From positions 1,922,001 to 1,986,000 of the forward strand of contig JAXBDG010000006.1 in assembly GCA_036320915.1 (NCBI GenBank): a DNA stretch of 64,000 nucleotides, read 5' to 3'. This document shows positions 33,854 through 42,968 of this stretch, one piece after another. Every line of letters starts with the position of its first letter. Positions within the stretch are counted from its first letter, which is position 1. A model generated the notes under the pieces. The model did not search any database, had not been told where the DNA came from, and saw nothing but the letters and a program-made list of their open reading frames with translations. Origin of the DNA: Linnemannia elongata (taxonomy: Eukaryota; Mortierellomycota; Mortierellomycetes; Mortierellales; Mortierellaceae). The position numbers and the translations under genes were made by a program.

Positions 33854-35332
33854 TTAGTGCGCGGCGATCTCGGTAGTAGAAGAGGCACTAGACGCAGAAG
33901 AGGTCTCGACAACCACGTTATAAGAGGGGGGTAGGGCGGGGGCCTCCTCGTCGTCAGAAGTAGGAATATAAGGTGGGGGACCCATGCTTCGGAGTCGGGA
34001 CAGTGTTGGTGGTAATGACGATCCCGTTCCATTTGATCCTGAAGTACCGTTGCTGTTGGCGCTGTTGAAAGTAGTATTGGTTGGGTGGATGATCAAGTAG
34101 CTCTCGGTGTACTGAGCGGGGTTTGTCCACATCTGACGGACAGGTCGCTGCTGCGTGGTGGATCGAGAACCACTTGAAGAGTTGGAAGACGAAGATGAGG
34201 ATCGACTGTTGTTGGGGCGAGAAGAACGCGAGTGGTTGTGGGAGTAGTTGGAAAGACCCATGCGGAGAATAGACAAGTGTCGTCCGGTAAAGAAGGTCTG
34301 CGCATGCGCAGGAGCGGGCTCGGTAATCGTTGTTGATGTTGTTGTCTCAGCCTCGCCGCCTTCGATTGTTCCTGAAGCAGTAGCGGCGGTAGAAGAGCGA
34401 GGGGAGACTACGGTTGTTGTTGTGGTAGTAGTGGTTGTGGTTGTCATGGTGGTTGTCAGCATAGGACGTTCGAGGTTATCATCGTTGGTAGAATCCTGAT
34501 CGGTAGAAGAGGCAGCGGTGGTAGTGCGTTGGCTACGTTCCTGTTGTTGGAGGACGGCGAGGTGTTGGATGATGCCCTGTTCGGTGCCGTAGTGGACGCT
34601 GTCGGGGTATACGATGACAGACTCGGGATCCGTGTAAGGCTGGTCCAGCATGTAGGCCCTGTATTGAGGAGGGCTGACTATTGAGTCGCATCGAAATATA
34701 AAAAATAGAGATGGAGGGGGGTTAGTCATCTTGCCCTGGACTGGAGAAACATTTAATTTTTCTGTATTGGATTGGGTAACATCTGAGCAGGGTGCTGTCC
34801 GTGTGTGCTCACAATACCCGTGCAATATGATGTCAACAAGAATCGAAGGGGAGAGCGGGTAAACGAATAACACCCGCTTTAGACAAGACACAAACAAATA
34901 GAACAAGAAAAAGAAGAGGAGCATACCTTCATCACCAGAGTCGGGTCGATAAGTGGCTCTGGCACCACGATGTTCGGCCATCTCAGGATCACGAGGGCGG
35001 TTGTTATGGCGACGACGACGACGGACCACAAAGATGGTATAGAAAAGGGCAATTACCAGGCCCAAGAAACCAATGAAGTAAAAGACTGACTTGAGGGAGA
35101 GGGGACCCAGACCGTAACCGCCGTTGCTGCAGTCGATGCCTGCGCACGAGGCATAGTTGTTGCCATTGCGAGTGCTGTTGCCAATGGAATCAGTAGCAGT
35201 GGCAGAGGCAGAGGCGGAGGACGCGGTTCCGGTGGCGGACGAGGAGGAGACGAAGGGAGTGGACATGGTGGAGGACGACATTGTTGAGGAAGGAGTGGTA
35301 GGAGGATTTGGTATTGGAGAGGATGTTGACAT
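33854..35332 (-). CDS. Rcr-like single-pass membrane protein with three PPxY motifs (copy B)
   Basis: Exons 35332-34927 and 34677-33854 give 409 residues. A Ser/Thr/Ala-rich outer segment with the pair CAGIDC (about 63-68) leads to one transmembrane helix (about 82-103) and the strongly basic VVRRRRRH. The tail has PPQY at 138-141, a Gln/Thr-rich middle, a Ser/Asn-rich stretch, PPPY at 369-372 and PPSY at 385-388, with an acidic DDEE between the last two. Multiple PPxY motifs beside a membrane anchor suggest a Rsp5/NEDD4 adaptor that recruits the ligase to membrane cargo. The intron (34678-34926) is phase 1 and sits two residues before the first PPxY, exactly as in copy A, which supports common descent despite low sequence similarity. 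Confidence 0.83.
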   Translation of the reverse strand: MSTSSPIPNPPTTPSSTMSSSTMSTPFVSSSSATGTASSASASATATDSIGNSTRNGNNYASCAGIDCSNGGYGLGPLSLKSVFYFIGFLGLVIALFYTIFVVRRRRRHNNRPRDPEMAEHRGARATYRPDSGDEGMLLFFFLFYLFVSCLKRVLFVYPLSPSILVDIILHGYCEHTRTAPCSDVTQSNTEKLNVSPVQGKMTNPPPSLFFIFRCDSIVSPPQYRAYMLDQPYTDPESVIVYPDSVHYGTEQGIIQHLAVLQQQERSQRTTTAASSTDQDSTNDDNLERPMLTTTMTTTTTTTTTTTVVSPRSSTAATASGTIEGGEAETTTSTTITEPAPAHAQTFFTGRHLSILRMGLSNYSHNHSRSSRPNNSRSSSSSSNSSSGSRSTTQQRPVRQMWTNPAQYTESYLIIHPTNTTFNSANSNGTSGSNGTGSSLPPTLSRLRSMGPPPYIPTSDDEEAPALPPSYNVVVETSSASSASSTTEIAAH

Positions 35333-37039
35333 GCCAGGTGAGGGCAGATGTGAAATTAAAAGGTAAGAGTGAAGGGTAACAAGAGTGGAGGAGTAGAGTA
35401 GAGTGTTGGAAGTGGAGAGACACGCAGGTACAAAGGCAGGCACACGCACACGAGAGAAGAGAGAGAAAGAGAGGAGGAGTGGAGAGAGCAATGAGAGAGG
35501 AGACTAGACAGAGAAGGGGGAAAAGAGGTAAGAAACTTGATCTGAAGTTAACAACAGAAAGAACGGGGCATCCGTGTCCTTTTTATACCTTTGGGATTTG
35601 GATCAAGGTCCACAGATCAAGAGTCAGATGAAACCCGTAGAGTTGCTGATGTCAATTCAATCACATCAGTTATTAATGTATTTTTACAATAACTGATCCC
35701 TCCCTCCCATCTCACCACTCAGAGGCAGCGACTCACTCGGAAATTCCTCCTGCCGGTTGAATGGGCAAGGTGGACTTGACTTAAACCTTTTTTTTTTTAC
35801 TTTTTTTTCTTCCTTCATCCTTCATCCTTGCTCGTCAATTCACTTTCTACTTTACCATCCCTCATCCTCATCCATCGTTCTTCTATCAATCCTTCTACCC
35901 TGCAACGATGCAATTTTCAGAATTTCAGTCGATCGTCTTTCCTGTCGCTTCCTTCTCTCCTTTCTATCTTTTCCTCCAGTCGCTGAAGAATTGTGGATCT
36001 GATTTGGCGAAAATAAAGGATTTGTAAAGATCAAAAAAAAAAAAAAAAAAATCTGCGCAAAAGTACCTCTTCAGCGATAGACATTCATCGTCGTCGTCAT
36101 AATAATCATAAGCATCGTCCTCGACGTTGGTATCGCAGATATAAACATACACTCAAGAAGGATTTGCGAACTCGCGTTTCTCGACCACCCATGAGACCCA
36201 GATCAATTGGAAGTCAAGAAAGGTGGAGAAGGAAGAGCAAGAAACAATGTGCTTCCCCTAAACAGGACTCTTCCAGTCATCCCTGGTACTTTCTTTACTT
36301 CGCCCTTGGGCTCCACTACCACTGCAAGTTTTCCTTCTTGGTTTATTCTTTCTTGTCATCGTCTTTCTCCTTGAACCCTTCATCTCCTTCGTCTTCCCTC
36401 CCTCTCTTTCCCAGTCACTCCTTTTCCTTTGTATCTTCTTGTACCTTTTTTCTATTCTCTCTCCCCTTTCGCTATCTACATATCTACTTATCTTTCCTGC
36501 ATCCCCTCGCCTTCTTCATCTCCGTCTCCAAAACCACTCACTCACTCATTCATCCATTCATCCATACATATCTATGTCTTGCCTTTTGACTCTTTTCGTC
36601 AAAGGCAGACTATGCAAATAAGTTAGAGGCCAGACGGAAGAAAGGGAAGGTGAGGCAATGAAAAAGAGAAGATCCCATTCGCCCATGGCAAAACTGGTTC
36701 TTGCCCTTTGCGAAACCTAACCAAAGCGCGTCTTTTTTTTCCTCTTGTTGATTCGGAGTATTGCCATTTTTCCAGTCACTCAACCTTTTTTTTTTTTCTT
36801 TTTCTTATTCCCTCATACTTGGTGCAAGGGACAACTTCTTGCTTCTTTCACTCAATGCTTCTTCCTTTTTGACTTCTTCCATCCCCTCACAAACCTCTCC
36901 TTCCATTGCTCTGTTCACATCAGTTCAACGCTCAAGCCATCAAAGACAGCAACACTTGCTCTGTTAGTTTTCTTGTAGTTAATTCATTAAAAAAAAGTCA
37001 GGGAAGAAAGAGTAGCTATTTTGGTATTACGACTCTAAT
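35333..37039. other. Intergenic region, about 1.7 kb, no gene seen
   Basis: Promoter of the copy-B gene (minus) on the left and the 3' flank of SDH4 (minus) on the right. Sequence is CT-rich from about 35790 to 36600 with an A-run near 36031-36050. Open frames are Phe/Ser/Leu-rich and not gene-like. Confidence 0.6.
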
Positions 37040-38386
37040 TTATGCAGTCCAGGCGCGCTTAACCAACTCGGTCAATCCAATGTCAGAGGTGTTAAACTGG
37101 TAGCATCCAACAAGGGCCAAGACAGTGACACCGCGGAGGGTCCAGACAACAGCCTTGTTGGGCCACTTGCCAATGTTACCAGGGTGCAAGTAATCAGTGA
37201 CCATGGCATCGAAGCCCATATGGCAATGGATTGGGACAACAACTCCCAAGAGTCCATCAGTAATAGGGTGAGCTCCGTGGATGGCCGAGGCGGCAAACAA
37301 GGGAATCATCGAGACAGTCAAGAGACGCTCAAAGTCCCAGTGGTAAGATCCGTGAACTTGGTTAGGGGTGATGGTCTTGTAGGGGACAGCCTTGTAAGCT
37401 GCGGTCACATCGTCCGAGGTCTGACCGGCAGTCGACGCAGTGCTGCGAGCTAATCGTTATCAATCGTCAAGGAGGAAGAAGGTACATCGAGGAAGAATAA
37501 GTATGAGTGAGGGGTTTTTTTGATGTTCTGGTTGCGGACATGGAGGAGGAGGAGCTGAGGTAGAAGGGGAATGTGTAAAGGAGTGAAAAGAGTGTGCAGG
37601 AGAGAGCACAAAGTTGTAGGAGAGTGAGTCAATCGTCACCAACGTTTTCAGAATACCCGGAAAACGAGGCATTTTGATGTAGCTAAGTCTCTCCTTCCTT
37701 GCCCTTGATTAGTTGGTGTCCTTTCTCCCCCTTTTCGGTGCGTGGTTTGTTGAAGGCATGTCGGGGTATCGCCATTGCGAAGAAAGGAGGTGTTGATTTT
37801 CCTCCGCCCCTCCGCCACGAGTCCAATTTCGGATCCAATTGGACCTTTGCTGAACCTTCTAAAACCATGGTACCCTCTTCAACTGTATGAGCCAGGAAGG
37901 GTCACTGCTTAAGTGTCCATGGTTCGTTCCCTCTTCCGGATCCTTTACTTTTATCTGAACATCCTCCTGTGTCGAGTGGTGTGAACGAAGAAGAAAAGGT
38001 TCGCCGTGTCGGGTTGCCTCTCGCTCGCGCTTTCGAGATCACTTCCCCAGTTTTTGCCCTTTCCGGTTGTCCTGAAAGGAGAGAAAATATAAACACGGAT
38101 GTGTGTGCCCGGATCGAACCGACTCTTCCGTTTTGTTGCAATCCTGCTCTTGAATCTTTTAACCATCTCGCTACTCCCTGAGGATGCCATCCTGCTCTGA
38201 TCCTCCTACTCCTGTTTCCTGATGCGTGGTGTTTTCTCTTCGGGTGAGGTAAAGGAGCGAGTATTTACAGGCGTGGAAGTAGACACGGGCGTTCAAGGAC
38301 GACGAGGGGCGCATGGCGGCGGCCAAGCGGAGGGAGGGGGTCGAGCGGCTCAAGGCCAAAGGAGAAGCGGCGAGTCTAAGGGCCAT
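37040..38386 (-). CDS. SDH4: Succinate dehydrogenase membrane anchor subunit (CybS)
   Basis: Exon 1 is 38386-38269 and exon 2 is 37449-37040, giving 175 residues. SDH4 anchors complex II in the inner mitochondrial membrane and helps form the quinone and heme sites. Exon 1 is a classic matrix-targeting sequence (MALRLAASPLALSRSTPSLR ...) and ends with one spare base before a GTAAAT donor. That is the phase exon 2 needs, and the join reads HASRSTASTAGQ. Exon 2 carries GSYHWDFERLL, the helix with PIHCHMGFDAMVTDYLH (the Asp-Tyr pair is the conserved quinone-site region) and a third helix. The 819-bp intron is long. A nearer ATG at 37672 could pair with exon 2 but would give an implausible six-residue first exon. 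The start lies 160 bp from the MULE target duplication. Confidence 0.88.
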
Positions 38387-38546
38387 GGTGTATATAAGGG
38401 GGTTGGTGGAGTGGAGAGGTGAGGAGGGTAAGGTTGGTTGTCGACAAGTCCGAGGCGAGTAGTTCTGCTCAGGGGAATAAGGACTTTTTCTTTTTTTGTT
38501 TTCACGCTTCCGGAGCGGGAGGGAGGGAGATGGAGCACGTGACAGT
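38387..38546 (-). promoter_or_regulatory. SDH4-proximal half of a promoter split by the MULE
   Basis: This 160-bp piece upstream of the SDH4 start codon ends at the left target duplication. A TATATA string lies at 38391-38396, very close to the start codon. With the element removed it would join 42828-42968, leaving about 310 bp between the divergent SDH4 and MPP beta start codons. Confidence 0.55.
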
Positions 38547-38555
38547 GGCCTCTTC
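38547..38555 (+). repeat. Left 9-bp target-site duplication of the MULE
   Basis: GGCCTCTTC directly abuts the left terminal inverted repeat and is repeated without change at 42819-42827. Confidence 0.95.
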
Positions 38556-38580
38556 GAATCTCCTTATGAAGGCCCCGATT
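38556..38580 (+). repeat. Left terminal inverted repeat of the MULE
   Basis: 25 bp beginning GAATCTCCTTAT. It matches the reverse complement of 42794-42818 at every base. Similarity falls off sharply inside. Confidence 0.95.
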
Positions 38581-38705
38581 CTGGACAAAAATACAGCTTT
38601 TGCGATCTCCCTTTCTTCTACGTCAGCGGTTTGATTCTCGTCCCTAATTGCAAGAATAAACATCAGGCTGTTCTCCTCTGCCTTCCGATACACAATCTTC
38701 CCTCT

Positions 38706-38789
38706 TTCACACACAAGCACCCCTCTCTCACACACAAGCACCCTTCTCGCACACACAAGCATCCTTCTCTCACACACAAGCATCTCTCT
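38706..38789 (+). repeat. Four tandem 21-bp repeats inside the MULE
   Basis: Four imperfect 21-bp units sharing the core CACACACAAGCA run back to back, ending 31 nt before the ATG at 38821. They are in the subterminal region where Mutator-type transposases often bind, or they could belong to the transposase promoter. Confidence 0.85.
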
Positions 38790-38820
38790 CCCATACAAAG
38801 TCGTCCTCTTCACTCGCGTC

Positions 38821-41741
38821 ATGGACACCCAAGCGGCCGTCAACTGGATGGTCACAGAGGACTATTCGAGAGAACCCTTCGATGACGCGCTATCAAAGCT
38901 GTCCAGCTCGTTGGTGAGTTGCTTATTATTAATATTGCTTGGTGCCTACCATCATGAAACGACGCTGTCGATATAAGCACGATACTTGGTTTACTCACAC
39001 TCAATCCGTGTCTACGCTATTATTAAGATCTTACGTCTAGCTGATATGGACTCGGGTCTTGCTGAGGACGGTCAAGCTGAGAATGACCAAACTAAGGACA
39101 TGGTGGAAGATTCACCCGAGGCCGAAGGAAGTGATGAATCCGAGAGCGAGACAGACGGCGGAGCCGGGCACGATGAGGCCGCATCTTCCGGAGACGGTAT
39201 TGCAGGTGTCGACAGCAGGGTGATGAATATCTGCGAAGTGAGCGTCAAGACAGACCGTGTGCCCATGAGAGCGAGGCAGGCAGCCGACCTCCAGCGAAAT
39301 GTGCTCAATGCTATCCGTGATTCACTCTTCGATGACCCCTATATCATTGAAACGGCTGAGACCTATGGGTTTCCGGAAGGTAAACGGATTACCTTGAGTG
39401 AGAAGAAGGAGGGGCGCTGTCTGGTCTTCTATGTCAAGGCAGCCTTTTTCGAGGACTGGCTGAAGCGACACTCGGACTGCATCGGCACCAGCTTCACGTT
39501 GCGCACCAAGCCTCACCCTTACTCCACTAACGTCAAAGAAAGCAGCACCCAGGCCAAAAAGGACAAGGCAGGGCAGATTCTCAGTCGATACAGCTGTCAT
39601 TGCAAAAGCAAAAAGTACGAGGTCAAGGGCCGAATCAAGGGTGGAAAGAAGGAAAAGACCAGATTGCGTTTGCCTTCCATCAGTTGTAACTGCCGGTCGT
39701 CCATTAAAGCTACGTTTAGACCACGGTCAACGAGTGATGGCATGCCCGGCAATACATGCATGATCGAATATTTTTTCGAGCACAACCACAAGCTTGGATG
39801 CGCGGAGAACATTGGGAGCATGCGGAAATCGGAGGCTGTCAAGCTGAGGATCAAAGCCATGCTCATGAGAGGAATGTCCATCAATGCCATCATGGAGCAG
39901 TTGACGATAGACCACGCCAGGTTTGCTCGCTTCTTGGAGGGAAAGGGGACCATGGCGTTGTCTAGGGACAATTTTATCACCTACGACGACGTCTACAACA
40001 TCTTGTACGCCATTACAGCCAAGGAAGTCAGGAAGAGCAACGACGACATGATATCCGCAAGACTATGGATGGAGGAACTGGACAGGAACAACTACTTTAC
40101 CTTCTATGACAAGGCAAACAGCGTGTACCATGGATTCTCATCGCCCTGGCAGTTGGATCAACTCAGGCAATGGGGCGATGTGTTCTGCTTTGATGGTACC
40201 CATCATGCCCGCGGGTAAGCGTTTCCCTTGAACACTCGTATTTTGTACTGTTTGATTTTGGCTGCCATCTTGTCTCTTACTCCTTGTAACTGTTCTCTAT
40301 GGTGCTTTAGACGAGACACATACTTATTTACCATTGTTGTAAAGAACAAGGAAACAGGCTTCGGCATCCCTGTCGCGTTCCTGTTGACGAAGACTCAAAA
40401 GTGGGAACTCTTGAAGGAATGGCTTTGTCAGCTGAAAGCAAAGATGGACCAACTGTGTGCCGAGCCGTATTTCCCTACCGCTGTAATCACTGACCAAGGC
40501 ACAAACGAGATCAATGCCATCCAATATGCTTTCGATTTCAAGCCGCGCATATTTTACTGTGCGTGGCATATCTTGCAAGCTTGGGAGCGCAACTTCACCA
40601 AGGAAAAACTCGGCATGGATAATATCTCCATAGCTAAAAAGAAGGAAAGGAAAGACAGGGTAAGTGAGACTTTTCTGACTAGTTTGTAAACGACTCTTTT
40701 AAAGACATGATGTAACTATGCTATTCATATGCTGCGTTGAAGCCAATAATGAAGGGGATTATATTAATGTAGGCGTTTATTGCTGTGTTCGTCTTACACC
40801 AGGTACGGAAACAGCTCAAAGGCATCCTCTATGCACGGACGGAGGAGGAGTCCAACACTTTGCTGGACGCGTTTAGAAATGAGTGGCAAGACATTGCGTC
40901 CGAGTTTATCAAGTACCTGGACGCCAACTACCTGGCTCATGAGGCGGACAGGAGGCGTTGGATGTTTTGTCACCGCCAACAAGTCGCTTATGGTTGTATC
41001 AACACCAATAACTTCATCGAGAGCTGGCATAACACCTTGAAGAAACACTTCTTCAAAGACAAGCAACAACGGCGCCTGGATTCAGTGATCCATACTCTCG
41101 CCAAGAAAGCCGTGCCGCACTTTCAACAGATGTGTGTCCGTCACATTGTGCAAGTTGGGAAGATGACTCCTGGTCGCAAGAAGGCTCTGATCGCAAGGCT
41201 GGCGGCCCAGAACCACATCGATCGCACTCGAATGCAAGACCCTGGAAAACTCCTTCTGCTACAATCTGATGACGATTCAGTGCTAAAGGTTCCATCATTC
41301 ACCATCCCCGACGTCTCTTACGACCTGACAGTCGATTGGGATCTTGGGATGGCAGGGCAGTTTCGCAAGTGTACCTGTGCTGACTTTTCAAGTACGCACA
41401 TGGTCTGCAAACACCTAGCCTTGGCGGAAATTGCATTTCCAAACACTGATTATCGCCCCAAAGGTCACTTGGAGTTCCGAGCAGACCCTATGCCTTTGAG
41501 CTCTGAGGAGGAGCTTTCACTGCAACCCGCTCCTACGGTTTTGACGGTTGCTCAGACTCTCAGTAGCATTGTCGACTCCATTAATAGTTACATTAGCGTT
41601 ATGGACCCAGATAAGGCTGTGCCGAACGATGACGAGGTTTTATCTACGATGAAGAGAGCTCGCGACCTACTTCATGCGCATATGCCAGTCAAAGAAGGGT
41701 ACAGTCTCAGTAACAAGCGTCAAAGGCAGCGCCCTAAATAA
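38821..41741 (+). CDS. MULE transposase with FAR1-like zinc domain, DDE core and SWIM finger
   Basis: Preferred model: 38821-38913, 39028-40214, 40311-40659 and 40803-41741, 855 residues. After an acidic N-terminus comes a FAR1/WRKY-GCM1-like zinc region: CHC near 221, CNC near 252, HNH near 284. The MULE catalytic core has Asp420 (CFDGTHHAR), Asp488 (VITDQGTNE), the conserved CAWH, and Glu616 (NNFIESWHN). A SWIM zinc finger follows (Cys733, Cys735, Cys745, His747). These residues are those expected for an active enzyme. Two points are uncertain. Exon 1 needs the weak acceptor TTAAG at 39027; otherwise translation may begin at the ATG at 39046 (818 residues). The last intron has two in-frame acceptors (40772 and 40802). 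The gene lies wholly inside the terminal repeats. Confidence 0.9.
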
Positions 41742-42793
41742 AACATGCTTATTCATCTCTACTTGTCACTGCGAAGGAGTCATTTTATATCAAGAGTGTA
41801 TCCCAAGATCAAATACAAGTGTCTTTGGTTGACAAGTATGCAAGACTTGTGTAATGAGGTTGATATGTAAAAAAAATGCTCAAGTACAGGGAATCAGCCA
41901 ATAAGCATCAAGGATTTATCTCTCTGACTCGACACAATTCAGACCTCTCGCATTAGGACACTCTTCGCTAGGACGATCATAACTGCCGCAATACTGCCAC
42001 TGGAGAAGCACTGCTCAATCCAGCGCGGAGAAGAGTTCAGGAGCTTCAAGACAAGGCATTTAAGAGACGATTCTGTTGAGGAATGATAGAGCTGCTACCG
42101 CCTAAAACCTCTGCAGTCGCTCTTACATAAAAAATGCCCAACTTTTGCATCTAAAAACGCATGCTATTCCATCAAAACCGAAGATATAACCATGAAACTT
42201 GGATGGTTAATACTCTTGAACAACTACTATGTCCTAAGTCTCGTTTTCCTTGGTTCTATGCAGTAGTTGTAGAGCTACTACTTATTAGTTAACGCCAAAT
42301 GGGGTAATTAAAGTACCTGGAGACTTTGAATAGAGAATACGGTTGCTTTTTTCTATCTACGGCGTAGTTTTTTTGATGTCATTGGATTTTCCATTAGAAA
42401 AAGCACTTGTTCATGTAGTTTCATGAGTTTTCATGGACTACTTATTCCGCATGATAAGTCTTTCGAAAGTTGATGAAGAATAGATCAAAATGTTCTCTAG
42501 GATGCATCCTTTACGCGTTTTTTGGTCTTCATGGATAAACTACGAGTATTAAAATTAGACCAAAACGGCTAAAACTTCTTGAAGACATAGGCATTAGAGT
42601 GCTCTATCCATCCTAAAAAGACTGATGGTAGCTGACCATTTGTGAACGACTTCACTTAGAAGCGACTCTATTGACAGGAAAAACCGTAGGTGGCACATTG
42701 AGGATTCTCTTAATGCATTGCATTTAAAGAAAAATTCTCTTATGGGAAGAAAGGAGACTGCTATTTTATGGCCCTTGGCGAGCCTTCTCCTGA
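41742..42793. other. 3' noncoding part of the MULE
   Basis: About 1 kb between the transposase stop and the right terminal repeat. It looks more AT-rich than the flanking host DNA, especially after 42130. A small palindromic stretch lies near 42260-42283. I see no captured host gene fragment or second open frame. Confidence 0.7.
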
Positions 42794-42818
42794 AATCGGG
42801 GCCTTCATAAGGAGATTC
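42794..42818 (-). repeat. Right terminal inverted repeat of the MULE
   Basis: Perfect 25-bp reverse complement of 38556-38580, ending in GGAGATTC on the plus strand, immediately followed by the 9-bp duplication. Confidence 0.95.
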
Positions 42819-42827
42819 GGCCTCTTC
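42819..42827 (+). repeat. Right 9-bp target-site duplication of the MULE
   Basis: GGCCTCTTC, identical to 38547-38555. Confidence 0.95.
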
Positions 42828-42968
42828 GGAGTGAGTAGCATTCGCGAGTAAATGAATACCTTGTACGTCGATAATTTTGCTGTGAGGTCGGGTTTTCGGA
42901 CAAAACTTGGGCTGCTTTGATCTGTTGCTTCCTCACACATCCGTCCTCACATCCCCCCCTCCATCACC
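42828..42968 (+). promoter_or_regulatory. MPP beta-proximal half of the split promoter
   Basis: Only 141 bp remain between the target duplication and the MPP beta start codon, so the transposon end lies within the promoter or 5' leader of this gene. Confidence 0.55.

Larger units (their letters stand above)
38556..42818 (+). mobile_element. Complete Mutator-like (MULE) DNA transposon, 4,263 bp
   Basis: The element is bounded by 25-bp perfect terminal inverted repeats and flanked by an identical 9-bp direct repeat (GGCCTCTTC). A 9-bp duplication is the hallmark of Mutator-family insertion. Inside is one transposase gene on the plus strand, a 21-bp tandem repeat upstream of its first ATG, and about 1 kb of AT-richer noncoding DNA downstream. 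No frameshift or premature stop was found in the conserved transposase region, so the element may be autonomous. It sits between the divergent SDH4 and MPP beta genes. The perfect target duplication suggests recent insertion. Confidence 0.95.

Noticed and set aside
37450..37672. Local ATG at 37672 as the SDH4 start
   Set aside because: It would need a six-residue first exon with a poor GTATTC donor and would leave no mitochondrial presequence. The upstream exon at 38386-38269 fits in phase and content.
38085..38190. tRNA-like A-box and B-box words on the minus strand within the SDH4 intron
   Set aside because: The B-box-like word (reverse complement of 38110-38119) and an A-box-like word (38162-38172) are correctly spaced and a T4 follows. 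However, the D stem, anticodon stem and acceptor stem do not pair, so it is not a tRNA and is weak as a SINE.
38821..41741. Transposase as a domesticated host gene
   Set aside because: Perfect terminal repeats and target duplication show that it still sits in a mobile element.
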